A DNA stretch of 64,000 nucleotides from Polyangiaceae bacterium (GCA_025937835.1 JAICQO010000018.1:1-64000), one strand, 5' to 3'. Shown: positions 45,540-54,893, numbered from the stretch's first letter. The notes: generated by a model from the sequence alone, not told the origin. Program-made: numbers and translations.

Positions 45540-46940
45540 ATGAGAGCCTATTGGTTGGGGTTGTCGGTCCTCGCGTTGGGCGCGTGTAGCTCCGAGGACG
45601 CCTCGATGAGGGACGGAGCGGGTGCGGAAGCCGGAAGCGCGGACGCCTGCGAGCCGCTCGAAGGACCGCTCGAGGACGAGCTGTCAGTGAGTCTCGAGTT
45701 CCCGGGCTTGAACAGGGGTTACGTATGGCCGCCGCAGGTCCTCACGATCGAAGGCGAGGTGTTCGTCGAGCGCGCCTCGCCCGAGCAGCTCGACCTGGTC
45801 GACGAGGGAGGCCAGCGCGTCTCGCTGTTCGTGCGGGGTGCGTCGTCGGTCTCGTTCGAAGGCGTCGCGATCGGTACGCGCTTCTGGCTGTCGGCCTGGG
45901 AACGCTCCGAGAGGCCGAACCCCTTGGCGTCGGTGCCTTCGCAAGCGTTCTCCCTGCGAACCGAGCAAGACGGCCCGGTGCTGCTCGCAACCCTGGCAGG
46001 CGCGACCAGCGCCGAGGGCGCTCTGGGACTACCGATCTCGATTCAGTCTCTTTGCACGGCCGAGTACGTGCTGGATCGTGGCGGCGACACGGACTGTGTG
46101 CGCCAAATCGAGCGCTTCGAGGCCGTGATCGACGCCGACCGAGCCGTGCGTGTCGCGCCCGGCACGCGTATCACCACACGGATTGACGGAAGCACCTACG
46201 ACGTTCGCCTTCGCCAAGCGTCTTACGAGACGTACTCCGACGCGAACCCGAGCTCCGGCACGCCTTGCGCTCCGGCCGACTTTGCACCGCGCGTGGAGCT
46301 CGATCTGAACGTGGTGTCGACCGAGTGGGCAGAGCTCTCGGCAGAGCAGCCGGTCGAATTGGCCGGATTGCCGGAATGCCGGCTCGGAACTGACACGCCG
46401 CCCATCTCGGTCGACACCAGTCAGCTCGATTGGGACCTGTTCTCGAGCGGGGGCGCCGAGTTGGCCCTCTCCCTCGTCGGTTCGACGACCAACTCGCTCG
46501 AGTTTTCCACGGAGTACGGGCCGCTACGCGTGACCGGCGATGCCGCAGTACTGACGCTGCTGAAACGAGCAGCGTGGCTCACCATCAGCGAATACTACAC
46601 CGTACTGTTGCGGGAGACGCCGGCCGGGGACGCCCTGGTTGCCTACTCGAAGGGCGCCCTTTCGGAGGTCTCGGCCCTGGCTCGGCGCACCGATGTCCTC
46701 GGCTCCGATCTTGTCCTCGAGCCGCGCTGCGACTGGTTGCTCGATGCGTGCCCCGTCGATGGCGGGTTCGAAGCCATGGCTCTCTCCGACATCGTTTACG
46801 GCGACGGCACGCGCGTTCCTTCGCACGAAACAGGAGAAATCAGCGTCGGGAATCGCCGATTCGACGTTTATGTCGCCGTGTCCCCTTCGTGCAACGCCGA
46901 TCCCACGGCGCTCGCGGTCTTCGTGGCCCGCGACGAATAG
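45540..46940 (+). CDS. Secreted lipoprotein of unknown function
   Basis: 466 residues. Signal peptide with lipobox LGAC (Cys16). The mature protein is mostly beta-like with scattered Cys (CEPLEGPLEDEL, CTAEYVLDRGGDTDCVRQIERFEA, CAPADFAPRVELDL, CRLGTDTPPI, CDWLLDACPVD), suggesting several disulfides, and no linker repeats. I do not recognise a domain. Convergent with the phytoene-desaturase-like gene; 11 bases separate the two stops. Confidence 0.75.
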   Translation: MRAYWLGLSVLALGACSSEDASMRDGAGAEAGSADACEPLEGPLEDELSVSLEFPGLNRGYVWPPQVLTIEGEVFVERASPEQLDLVDEGGQRVSLFVRGASSVSFEGVAIGTRFWLSAWERSERPNPLASVPSQAFSLRTEQDGPVLLATLAGATSAEGALGLPISIQSLCTAEYVLDRGGDTDCVRQIERFEAVIDADRAVRVAPGTRITTRIDGSTYDVRLRQASYETYSDANPSSGTPCAPADFAPRVELDLNVVSTEWAELSAEQPVELAGLPECRLGTDTPPISVDTSQLDWDLFSSGGAELALSLVGSTTNSLEFSTEYGPLRVTGDAAVLTLLKRAAWLTISEYYTVLLRETPAGDALVAYSKGALSEVSALARRTDVLGSDLVLEPRCDWLLDACPVDGGFEAMALSDIVYGDGTRVPSHETGEISVGNRRFDVYVAVSPSCNADPTALAVFVARDE

Positions 46941-46951
46941 CCCCCACACTC

Positions 46952-48475
46952 TCACAGATCCGCGAGCACGCGCTTTGCCGCGTTGAAGCCGCACATTCCA
47001 TGCGTGCCGCCGCCCGGGTGCGTCGATGCCGAGCACAGGTACAGGCCGGCGACGGGCATCCGGTAGCGGAACGCGGGGAAGAACGGGCGCAGAAACAGCT
47101 GCTGCGACCACACGTTCGAGCCCCCGCCGAGATCGCCCTGCACCAGATTCGAGTTCCAGCGCTCGAGATCGTCGGGCGCCCAGGCCTTGCGTCCCAGAAC
47201 GCGCGCGCGAAACCCGGGCGCGAGCCCCTCGATGCGCGTCTCGATGTCGTCGGCGAAGCGCTCGCGCGCCGCGTCCCAGCCGCACTCGATCCGCCCCGGA
47301 ACGTGCGTGTACACGTACAACGTGTGGCAGCCCTCGGGCGCGCGCGTCGGATCGAACAGCGATTGCTGCCCCACCACGAGGTACGGCTTCTGCGGCAAGC
47401 GCCCGCTGCGCACTTCGGCCGTGAAGCGCGCCAGATCCTCGATGCTCTCGCCGAGGTGCACGGTGGCGCTCTGCTGCGCGCGTGGGTCGCGCCACGGCAC
47501 TTGCCCGGCGAGCGCAAAATCGACCTTGAAGGTGCCCCATCCGGGCTCGAACTTCGCCGCCGCGCGCGCCGCCCAATTCGGCAGATGCTCGCGCCCCACC
47601 AGCTCCAGAAGCAATGCGGACGGCGCCGTGTCCGCCACGATCGCGCGCGCGGCCGGGATCTCGTCGCCGCCGTTCACGCGCACGGCCACGGCGCGCCCGC
47701 CGCGCACGATCACGCGCTCCACGCGCGCGCCGAGCCGCAGCCGCCCGCCCCATTTTTCGAGCAGCGTCACGAGCGCGTCGGTGATGCGCTGCGCGCCGCC
47801 CCGCGGCACCGGATAGCCGACCGTCCCCGCGCTGAACGTCAACACGTAGCCGGTCGCTCCGCCCAGAGGATCGCTCGGCCCGAGGTCGGCGTGCAGCGCG
47901 AGCCCTGGCAAGACGCGCCGCGCGGCTTCGCTCTCGAACCAGCGCCGCGACAGGCCGCCGCTGGTGGAAAGAAAATAGCTCCCGAGCTTCAGCAACCGGA
48001 TCAGCCCGATACCGAGCCAATTGCCGATACCCGGCAGCGGTGACAACAGCGCGCGGAACAACGCCGGCTCGTGCTTGGCGTGGACGTCGAGCAGGAGATT
48101 CCACGTCGCCGTGTCGGCCTCGCTCCCGAAGTGATCGGGGCGTGCACCCTCGCGCCGATCGCGCCGGAAAATGCTGGCCGAGCTTCCGTCGAGCGCCGGG
48201 TGCACCGACTCGACGTCCGCGCTCAACCACTCCACGCCGTGCTGCTCGATCGGCAGATCGCGGTAAGCGCTGCTGACGCGCGCGAGCGGAAAAAAACCGG
48301 CGCCCAGGTCGTGCGTGAACCCGGGCACGGTCGTCTCACCGCTGCCCACCGCGCCGCCGGGCCGATCCGGATTCGCCTCCAGCACCATCACGCGCAGCCC
48401 TTGCCGCGCCAGGGTCGCTGCGGCCACGAGCCCGTTGGGGCCGGAGCCTACCACGACCACGTCCGGATCATTCAT
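46952..48475 (-). CDS. FAD-dependent oxidoreductase, phytoene desaturase-like
   Basis: 507 residues. FAD motif DVVVVGSGPNGLVAAATLARQGLRVMVLEANPDRPGGAVG at the N-terminus, characteristic of the CrtI/retinol-saturase-like superfamily (PYROXD2-like). Then GVEWLSADVESVHPALDGSSAS, RGGAQRITDALVTLLEKWGGRLRLGARVERVIV and the C-terminal LYLCSASTHPGGGTHGMCGFNAAKRVLADL. Its partners are not carotenoid genes here, so the substrate is unknown. ATG 48475. Confidence 0.88.
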   Translation of the reverse strand: MNDPDVVVVGSGPNGLVAAATLARQGLRVMVLEANPDRPGGAVGSGETTVPGFTHDLGAGFFPLARVSSAYRDLPIEQHGVEWLSADVESVHPALDGSSASIFRRDRREGARPDHFGSEADTATWNLLLDVHAKHEPALFRALLSPLPGIGNWLGIGLIRLLKLGSYFLSTSGGLSRRWFESEAARRVLPGLALHADLGPSDPLGGATGYVLTFSAGTVGYPVPRGGAQRITDALVTLLEKWGGRLRLGARVERVIVRGGRAVAVRVNGGDEIPAARAIVADTAPSALLLELVGREHLPNWAARAAAKFEPGWGTFKVDFALAGQVPWRDPRAQQSATVHLGESIEDLARFTAEVRSGRLPQKPYLVVGQQSLFDPTRAPEGCHTLYVYTHVPGRIECGWDAARERFADDIETRIEGLAPGFRARVLGRKAWAPDDLERWNSNLVQGDLGGGSNVWSQQLFLRPFFPAFRYRMPVAGLYLCSASTHPGGGTHGMCGFNAAKRVLADL

Positions 48476-48528
48476 GCGTTCCCGAGCCTACCACCCGGGA
48501 TCACGAGTCGCCTAGCCGGCGCTGAAAC

Positions 48529-49293
48529 TCACTCGAACAGCCAGACGTCGTCGAGCCACACGTCGAAGATCGAGTTCGGCGAGACCACGAAGTCGATCTG
48601 GTACACCTGGCTCAAGTCGAGCTCGGCCTTCACCCCGAAGTCGCGCTGCTTCAAGCTGGCGAAGCCAATCGAGTACTCGTTCCACTCCGTGTCGAGCGGC
48701 TTCACGTCGATCCCGAACGAGTCCCAGCACCCGACGCCGACCTCCATCGTGTTCGGATCGCAGATCCCACCCTTGCCGTGGGTGTGCACGTCGTGCACGC
48801 CGAAGCGCAGCGTCGCCGTGTTGAGCTCCCCGGCGCGCGCGAAGAACCGAACCCCGCGGTACTGGCTCAGATCGACCGGCACCTCTCCCGGGCCGTCTTC
48901 CCAGCGCAGGCTCACGCTCAGGGCCGCGCCCCAGTCGGTGAAGCCTTGCCCGCTCAGGTGCAGACCGTACAGGCTCTTCTCGCAGCGCCCGCCGACGATG
49001 CGCTCGGGTAACACGGCGCCTTCGAGCGGCGTGCTCTCGCCCGTGGTTCCGTCGGGCGTCATCCACCACTGGCTCTGGCGGCCTTCGTTCATCGCCAAAT
49101 CCGCGTCGCCGTCTTCGAAATCGTCGAGCAGCGCCGCCGGATTGATCGGCCCAGCCGCGGCCGCGCACAGCGTGCTCGGGCCGCTGCCACCCGCGCCGTC
49201 GCCGGAGCCGTCGGAGTCATCGGACTTGTCGTCGCTGCCGCAACCGAGCGCCGCGAGCGCGCCGCTGATCGCAATCAAAGCCGTCACGTTCAT
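48529..49293 (-). CDS. Lipoprotein with carbohydrate-binding-like beta domain
   Basis: 254 residues. A signal peptide ends in ALGCG (lipobox Cys about 18), then an Asp/Ser/Gly linker (SDDKSDDSDGSGDGAGG), then a domain of about 200 residues with DFEDGDADLAMNEGRQ, VDLSQYRGVRFFARAG, WNEYSIGFASLKQRDFG, VYQIDFVVSPNSIFDVWLDDVWLFE. This pattern resembles galactose-binding-like/CBM11-like beta-sandwiches that hold sugars at their concave face. ATG 49293 starts the signal peptide. It lies six bases after the DUF1552 gene on the same strand. Confidence 0.8.
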   Translation of the reverse strand: MNVTALIAISGALAALGCGSDDKSDDSDGSGDGAGGSGPSTLCAAAAGPINPAALLDDFEDGDADLAMNEGRQSQWWMTPDGTTGESTPLEGAVLPERIVGGRCEKSLYGLHLSGQGFTDWGAALSVSLRWEDGPGEVPVDLSQYRGVRFFARAGELNTATLRFGVHDVHTHGKGGICDPNTMEVGVGCWDSFGIDVKPLDTEWNEYSIGFASLKQRDFGVKAELDLSQVYQIDFVVSPNSIFDVWLDDVWLFE

Positions 49294-49298
49294 GAATT

Positions 49299-50600
49299 TC
49301 ACACCATCCCTGAGAGTGGTCCGTTGCACCAATCCGCAAAACCGAAGCTCTGGTCCGGCACGCCGAGCACGTTGAGCACCGACACCAAGAAGTCGTTGTG
49401 CGGCGGATCGCCGTCGTAACGCAGGTAGCGGCCCGTCTCGAGCGCGCCGCCCGCGCTCCCGGCCAGCACGTACGGCGCATGCTTGCGGCTGTGGCTGTTG
49501 CCTTTACCGAGCTCGTTGCACCACAAGAGGAGGCTATTGTCGAACAGCGTTCCGTCACCCTCGGGATAGGACTTCAGCCGTTCGATCAGCGTCGCGAACT
49601 GTTCGGCGTACCAGGCGTTGATCTGCGTGAGCTTATCCATCGCTGGCGCGTCCGAGTCCGGCAGGTGCGACAGCTCGTGGTGCGACTCCTGGATCCCGAG
49701 CCACGTGAACCGCACTTGCGACACCGAACGCGACCATTGCAGCGAAGCGACCCGCGTCCGCCCGCACGAAAGCGCCAGCGCGAGCAAATCCATCTGCAGC
49801 GCGCCCTGCTCCGGGTACGAGTCGTTGCTGGCGGGCAGCTCCGGCGGCCTCGCTGGCACCGAACAGGAGAGCGTCTCGCTCTCGGCTTTTCCGAGGCGCT
49901 CCTCGACCTCGCGCAGATACGTCAAATGCCGGTCCAGCCGCTGCCGATCCGCGCTCCCGAGCTCTGAAGACAGCGCCGAGAACTCGCCCTTCGCAAAGTC
50001 CAGCACCGACGCCCGGCGCGACCGCAGCTTCTCGCGCTGCGCGGGATCCGCGTGCACCGGCGCGAACAACGTCTCGAACACGCGCCGCGGCTCGTCCAGC
50101 GGCGGCAGCGGCCGGTTGCGCGCGCGGTAACACATCCGTCCGAAGTTGTCGGCGGTCCCCGTTTGCACCCCGAGCTCGAGGGAACGGAACGCCGTATCGC
50201 GCCCGATCACGTCGGCCACGCGCTGGTCTACCGAGGGTCCGCTCGACCACCCCGTCGGCGGCACGCCCTGTCCCGCGAACTTCCCGGGCAATAGCGGTGC
50301 ACCGGTCAGCATCCCGCCGATGCCGTTCTGGTGCCCGTCGCCCTTGTCGCCCATCTGCTGCACGCCCTGCACGATCACCAGGTCCTCCTGGTACCCCGCG
50401 AGCGGTTCCAGGATCGGCCCGAGCGTGAAGTCGCGCTCCGTTCCCGACGGCGCCCAGCGTGGCTCGATCGTGCCGTTCGCCGAAAACATCACCACGAAGC
50501 GCTTGGGCGGCGCCTCCTGGGCGTGCGCGAGCCCTTCCAAGAATGGCAACCCGAAGCCCGTGACGAGCAACCCGCCCAGCATTTGTCGTCGCGTGCTCAC
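49299..50600 (-). CDS. DUF1552 protein with Tat-like signal
   Basis: 433 residues. The start is STRRQMLGGLLVTGFGLPFLEGLAHAQ: twin-arginine signal (TRRQ) for Tat export of a folded protein. The mature part is the DUF1552 fold, probably related to sulfatase/phosphatase-like enzymes, with GTIEPRWAP, SLELGVQTGTADNF, LGIQESHHELSHLPDSD (the HxxSHH-type motif, here HELSHL) and LLLWCNELGKGNSHSRKHAPYVLAG. Its GTG start overlaps the upstream DUF1592 stop as GTGA. The family is known in planctomycetes and myxobacteria but has no established biochemical function. Confidence 0.88.
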   Translation of the reverse strand: MSTRRQMLGGLLVTGFGLPFLEGLAHAQEAPPKRFVVMFSANGTIEPRWAPSGTERDFTLGPILEPLAGYQEDLVIVQGVQQMGDKGDGHQNGIGGMLTGAPLLPGKFAGQGVPPTGWSSGPSVDQRVADVIGRDTAFRSLELGVQTGTADNFGRMCYRARNRPLPPLDEPRRVFETLFAPVHADPAQREKLRSRRASVLDFAKGEFSALSSELGSADRQRLDRHLTYLREVEERLGKAESETLSCSVPARPPELPASNDSYPEQGALQMDLLALALSCGRTRVASLQWSRSVSQVRFTWLGIQESHHELSHLPDSDAPAMDKLTQINAWYAEQFATLIERLKSYPEGDGTLFDNSLLLWCNELGKGNSHSRKHAPYVLAGSAGGALETGRYLRYDGDPPHNDFLVSVLNVLGVPDQSFGFADWCNGPLSGMV

Positions 50601-52243
50601 GGCTCTTCCTCCGCTTCGGGTTCGGGCGCCGGCGAAAGGAACGGCGTCGTCTGCGTCAGCGCCAGCATCAGCAATTTCAGGTCGCCGCCGGAGCGCACGA
50701 ACACGTCCTCCAGCTTGTCCAGCGTGCACGCATCGCCCGCGGTCTCGCCGCGCCCGAACGCATAGCGAAACCATTGCGTCGCGACGCAACGCTTCACCTG
50801 CGCGCTGGCGAGCAGCTTCTCCGAGAGCCCGGACACGCCCTGAAACGCGCCGTCCACGTCCGTCCCGACCAGGTAGCCCGAGTCGTCGATCGCGTTCGTG
50901 CCCTCGCGCTCTCGGTAGCGTCCGGTCGCGTCGAAGTGCTCGAACCCGAAGCCCACCGGATCCAAGAGCTCGTGACAGGCATTGCACGCCGGATCCTCGC
51001 GGTGCTGCGCGAACCGCTCGCGCGTCGTCACTCGGTTCGCGGCGTCGAGCGGCGGCGGGAACACCACCAGATCGGGAGGAGGGGGCGCCGGGATCGTACA
51101 CAGGAGCTGCGTTCGCACGAACTTCCCGCGGTGGATCGGCGAAGACTGGTTCGCGGTCGCGAACCGGCTCAGGATCGCGCCCTGACTCAGTATCCCGCGC
51201 CGCTCCTGCTCGGCCGGCAGCGCTGTCTTCACGAAAGCCTTCGCGTCGTTCGAAACCGGCGCCACGCCGTAGAAGTCCGCGACCAGTGGCGTCGCGTACG
51301 TGAACGAAGCTCCGAGCAGCGTCGACAGCTTGGCCCCCTCCTCCCAGATCACCCCCTCCACGAAGTGCAGCGTTTCCCCGCGCAAGAGCTCGCGCATCTC
51401 GTCGTTCCACCGCGGAAACAGCCGCCGATCCTTATCGACGAACTCCAGCTGAGAGAGCCCCAGCCAGTACTCGTAGAAGTGCGAGAGCCCGCGCTTCGCC
51501 CGTGGCTCCTCGAGCATCCGTTGCGCTTGGGCCAGCACGTCCGCGGGCGACGCCAGCGCCCCCGCAGCGGCGGCATCCAGGAGCTCGTCGTCGGGCCCCG
51601 AGCCCCACAACAGAAACGATAGCCGCGAAGCCAACACCCACGGCGAGGCCAGCCCGCCCTCGCCGGCCGCTCGCTCCACGCGATACAAGAACTCCGGCGA
51701 CAACAGTAGCGCTCCGATCACGCTCGCCGCGCCCTCCGTGAAGCTCGTCCCCGGCGCGTCGAACAACGCGTTCAGCTTCTCGCGCTCGCCGTCGTTCAGC
51801 TCACGCCGCATCAAGCGCCGTCCCCAGGACTCGACGAACCGCGACGCGCACTGGGCTTCGTCCTCAGCGCAAGGAGAAAGCGCCGCGACCTTCGCCGGGT
51901 CGCTCGACAGTGTCTCGATGACGGCCTCCGCCAGGCGCAGCTGCCCGTCCACGTGCAGATCCGTGACGGTGATCGTGTCGGCCTGGTTCTCGAACCCGTA
52001 CGACTCCTCGTCCGGCGGCAATCCCGACGAGTCCACGCTCAGGCCGAGCGCATCCGAGATCGCGTTCTCCAGCTCGAACCGCGTCAGCCGCCGCAGCGAC
52101 ACCGGCTCGGGCAGCGCCTCGCAGCGCAAATCGAGCACGTCGACCCCGCTCGGCTCCGCCCCCGCCGGCGAGCCGTCGCTTCCGGCGCCGCAGCCGACCA
52201 TGGCCGCGGCCAGCGCCGGAACGAGAGCCCTGAGAGCGATCAC
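50597..52243 (-). CDS. DUF1592/DUF1588/DUF1595-type lipoprotein with CxxCH motif
   Basis: 548 residues from GTG 52243. Lipobox in ALVPALAAAMVGCGAG. Domain order follows planctomycete/myxobacterial large proteins: N-terminal DUF1587-like (LRRLTRFELENAISDALGLS), DUF1595/1592 (RRLMRRELNDGEREKLNALF, LLSPEFLYRVERAAG, FYEYWLGLSQLEF) and DUF1588 (GRFVRTQLLCTIPAPPPP-like), where C420NAC423H424 is a heme-c-type CxxCH followed by DPVGFGFEHFDATGRYR. A DUF1585-like C-terminus (KRCVATQWFRYAFGRGE) ends it. Overlaps the DUF1552 gene by GTGA. The single CxxCH and export signal suggest a mono-heme envelope protein. Role unknown. Confidence 0.88.
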   Translation of the reverse strand: MIALRALVPALAAAMVGCGAGSDGSPAGAEPSGVDVLDLRCEALPEPVSLRRLTRFELENAISDALGLSVDSSGLPPDEESYGFENQADTITVTDLHVDGQLRLAEAVIETLSSDPAKVAALSPCAEDEAQCASRFVESWGRRLMRRELNDGEREKLNALFDAPGTSFTEGAASVIGALLLSPEFLYRVERAAGEGGLASPWVLASRLSFLLWGSGPDDELLDAAAAGALASPADVLAQAQRMLEEPRAKRGLSHFYEYWLGLSQLEFVDKDRRLFPRWNDEMRELLRGETLHFVEGVIWEEGAKLSTLLGASFTYATPLVADFYGVAPVSNDAKAFVKTALPAEQERRGILSQGAILSRFATANQSSPIHRGKFVRTQLLCTIPAPPPPDLVVFPPPLDAANRVTTRERFAQHREDPACNACHELLDPVGFGFEHFDATGRYREREGTNAIDDSGYLVGTDVDGAFQGVSGLSEKLLASAQVKRCVATQWFRYAFGRGETAGDACTLDKLEDVFVRSGGDLKLLMLALTQTTPFLSPAPEPEAEEEP

Positions 52244-52357
52244 GCCGTGCCTATGTAGGGACGCCCGGGGAGCGATCCCTTTTCGTCGCCGAAGCTGAGC
52301 CAAATTTTAATTCGGTCCCCACCTATGGCCGACGCACCCACGAGGAGCTCGGCGCCC

Positions 52358-52912
52358 ATGGATGATGGACTTTGGATGGTCTTGTTGCTGACCCTCGCCC
52401 CGAGTTGCGGCGGAAGAGCCGAAAGCAACGAGCCGGAAGCGCCTCCAAGCGTCGGGGACGTGTGCATTTCCGAGCTCGAGGACGAGGGCGCCTTCACCGG
52501 TTTCACTGCCAGCGAGGTCCTGGTCGAAACCGCGTCAGCTGCGTGCGCAACGGGCGTCTGTGTCGTGCACGGCTTCCAGGGGCGCGTCAGTTGTCCCTAC
52601 GGGCAGAGCGCGGCGTCGGACGGCTGTGTCACTCCATTTGGCGCAGAGCCCGTGAGTGTCGCGGTTCAGCCTCAGCTCGTGGAGCGGCCACCGAGCATCG
52701 GGTCCGTCTGCAGCTGCCCCTGTGACGGCGCAGGCGCGGGGCCCTACTGCACCTGCCCTTCCACCATGGTGTGTGTCGACTTCGTCGGGGCCACCGCCGT
52801 CGACCTGAACCTGGATTCGTACTGCGTGCCCAGGGGCTCCCTGAATTTTCGTGCCGTGGGCGGCGGCGTTTGTGAAGCGGGAGCAGCGAATTGCGAGGAC
52901 CGCGTGCCGTGA
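52358..52912 (+). CDS. Small Cys-rich lipoprotein
   Basis: 184 residues from ATG 52358, supported by GAGGAG ten bases upstream; the earlier ATG 52325 lacks a ribosome site. Signal peptide ends APSC (lipobox Cys about 17). The mature part holds around a dozen Cys (CATGVCVVHG, CSCPCDGAGAGPYCTCPSTMVC), a pattern of tight disulfides. Unknown function; part of a run of Cys-rich lipoproteins in this genome. Confidence 0.7.
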   Translation: MDDGLWMVLLLTLAPSCGGRAESNEPEAPPSVGDVCISELEDEGAFTGFTASEVLVETASAACATGVCVVHGFQGRVSCPYGQSAASDGCVTPFGAEPVSVAVQPQLVERPPSIGSVCSCPCDGAGAGPYCTCPSTMVCVDFVGATAVDLNLDSYCVPRGSLNFRAVGGGVCEAGAANCEDRVP

Positions 52913-52916
52913 GCCC

Positions 52917-53555
52917 TTACGCCGCCTGGACGCGCTCGCAATAAGCGGCGAAGGCGCGCTCCCATGCCGGCCGTCCCAGGCAGCGCGCCCGGTACGCGAG
53001 CACGTTTGCGCAGGGCTCGAGTAGCCCCGGATCGGTGCCACCGCCCAGCACGTGCGTCATGAGGATGTCGGCGACCGTGAACTGGTCCGTCGCGACGAAC
53101 TCACGCCCTGCAAGCCAGCCGTCGAGCTGTTGGACGCGCATCGCTCCCCAGCCACGCAGCGCCTCGCTCGGCTTCGTGCCCTTGCCGCCGCTCAGATTCA
53201 CGAACCAGTGCGACAGCAGAGGTAGCTCCACCGTGCTCAGCGCGGCCACGCTCCAGCGCAACACCTGAGCCTCGCCCGCCAGATCGCGCGGCATCAGCTT
53301 GCCGCTCTGGCGCCCCAAGTAGAGCAGGATCGCTCCCGACTCCGTCACCACCGTCCCGTCGTCATCGATCGCCGGGATCTGCCCGAACGGATTCACCGCG
53401 CGGTACTCCGCCGAATCCAGATCGTGGTTCGGATGATCCAGCCCCACGATCTCGTACCCGAGCCCCATCTCTTCCAGCGCCCACAGCACCCGCAAGTCCC
53501 GCGTGTTGCCGCGCGCCCCGCGATTCACGCGAGCAAATCCGTAAACCTTGAGCAT
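52917..53555 (-). CDS. Glutathione S-transferase family protein
   Basis: 212 residues. Thioredoxin-like N-domain (about 1-80) with LRVLWALEEMGLGYEIV, NPFGQIPAIDDDGTVVTESGAILLYL (cis-Pro and the ESG motif that binds glutathione), then the helical C-domain with SVAALSTVELPLLSHW and FVATDQFTVADILMTHVLGG (the D of VADI is the N-capping box). ATG 53555 begins the fold; a longer reading to 53606 adds an unlikely basic leader. Convergent neighbour ends at 52912, with 4 bases between. Substrate unknown. Confidence 0.92.
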   Translation of the reverse strand: MLKVYGFARVNRGARGNTRDLRVLWALEEMGLGYEIVGLDHPNHDLDSAEYRAVNPFGQIPAIDDDGTVVTESGAILLYLGRQSGKLMPRDLAGEAQVLRWSVAALSTVELPLLSHWFVNLSGGKGTKPSEALRGWGAMRVQQLDGWLAGREFVATDQFTVADILMTHVLGGGTDPGLLEPCANVLAYRARCLGRPAWERAFAAYCERVQAA

Positions 53556-53678
53556 GCGCGAGTTATACCCGAGCCGGGCTCTCGGCCGAGCCTGGCGAGC
53601 CGTCACTGCCAGATGCGTCGGATCAGACTCCCAGCGCCGTTGCTAGGCACGAACAGCCGGACTATTGAAGGACTGACG

Positions 53679-54293
53679 ATGCGGAGTGTTTGGGGATCGA
53701 GCGTTTCGGGGTTGATGATCGCGGGCTTGCTGTTGGGCTGCGGTGGGCACGTGACGCTCCAGGCGCCGGCTGCGAACGCTGCCGAATCCGAGCGGCTCCG
53801 TGCTTATGAGCGCCTGCGGCCGATTGATCGATCGGTCACACGCAAATCGGAGCCGTCGCCGGATCTGGGCAAGCGCAACCGTACGTCCCACCGGACCGAC
53901 TACATCGTGCTCGGCAACGGTCAACGGGTCGAGCACGTTCAAGACCTGCTGCCCGTCGTCCCATCCGATTCGAGCATGGCGAGTGACGTGCGCGCGAGCT
54001 CAGCGCTGGGTGTGCTCGGTACCGGAATGATCGTCGTCGGCATCGTGGCGGCGGCGGGCGCCGGTGTGTTGGTGATCGCGAAACCCGACGAATACCCTGG
54101 AGGACTCACGTGGGGCTGTGCTGGGGCGTCCGGCTTGGCGTTCGGCATCGGGTTCGGTGCTCGGGTCCAGTCCGGGCATCGCGCAAGCCGCGCTTTCAGC
54201 GCCTACGACCACGCCCTCCGGCGTCACCTCGACCTCTGCGAGACCGGGGGTGTGCTCGCTACGTGTAAACACCTACCGCCGGTAGTTCCATGA
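53679..54293 (+). CDS. Lipoprotein with two hydrophobic helices
   Basis: 204 residues. Signal peptide with lipobox LLGC (Cys about 20), a charged stretch to about 85, then a hydrophobic pair (VLGTGMIVVGIVAAAGAGVLVI and GCAGASGLAFGIGFGARV) that would span or associate with a membrane. Ends in a segment with LCETGGVLATCKHLPP. It overlaps the YdeI-like gene by ATGA, so is co-translated with it. Function unknown. Confidence 0.7.
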   Translation: MRSVWGSSVSGLMIAGLLLGCGGHVTLQAPAANAAESERLRAYERLRPIDRSVTRKSEPSPDLGKRNRTSHRTDYIVLGNGQRVEHVQDLLPVVPSDSSMASDVRASSALGVLGTGMIVVGIVAAAGAGVLVIAKPDEYPGGLTWGCAGASGLAFGIGFGARVQSGHRASRAFSAYDHALRRHLDLCETGGVLATCKHLPPVVP

Positions 54294-54883
54294 AGAACAA
54301 GACCGCACCGGCAGCAGAGCTGCCGACCCTGTCCTTTGCGACGCCGCGCGCGTTCTCGAAGTGGCTCGCTGGCCATCACGCTTCGTCACGCGGTATCTGG
54401 CTGAGGCTCGCGAAGAAGGCGTCGGGCATTCCTTCCGTCACCTACGCCGAGGCGGTCGAGGTGGCGCTCACCTGGGGCTGGATCGACGGACAGAAGCAGC
54501 GCGGCGACGAAACCTCCTGGCTTCAGAAGTTCACGCCGCGCGGCGCAAAGAGCGTCTGGTCCAAGATCAACCGCGAGAAGGCGCTGAAGCTGATCGAGGC
54601 GGGCACGATGCAACCAGCAGGGCTCGCGCAGGTCGAACGCGCCAAGCAGGACGGGCGCTGGGACGTTGCCTACGATTCACCGAGCCGCGCGACGGTGCCC
54701 GAGGACCTCCAAGCGGCTCTCGCGAAGAACAAGCAGGCCGCCGCCTTCTTCAAAACACTGAATTCGGCGAACCGTTACGCCGTGCTGTGGCGCGTCCAAA
54801 CGGCGAAGAAGGCTGAAACGCGCGAAAAGCGCATCGCCACGCTGGTAGCAATGCTCGCCCGCGGAGAGAAGCTGCATCCTTGA
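54290..54883 (+). CDS. YdeI/OmpD-associated family protein
   Basis: 197 residues. Family marks: ASSRGIWLRLAKKASG near the start, TYAEAVEVALTWGWIDGQKQ (the GWIDG motif), WLQKFTPRGAKSVWSKINREKALKLIEAG and AAFFKTLNSANRYAVLWRVQTAKKAETREKRIATLV. This matches the bacteriocin-protection YdeI/OmpD-associated family, small cytosolic proteins of poorly known function. Overlap with the upstream lipoprotein gene is ATGA. Confidence 0.93.
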   Translation: MKNKTAPAAELPTLSFATPRAFSKWLAGHHASSRGIWLRLAKKASGIPSVTYAEAVEVALTWGWIDGQKQRGDETSWLQKFTPRGAKSVWSKINREKALKLIEAGTMQPAGLAQVERAKQDGRWDVAYDSPSRATVPEDLQAALAKNKQAAAFFKTLNSANRYAVLWRVQTAKKAETREKRIATLVAMLARGEKLHP

Positions 54884-54893
54884 ACAGCGAGGG

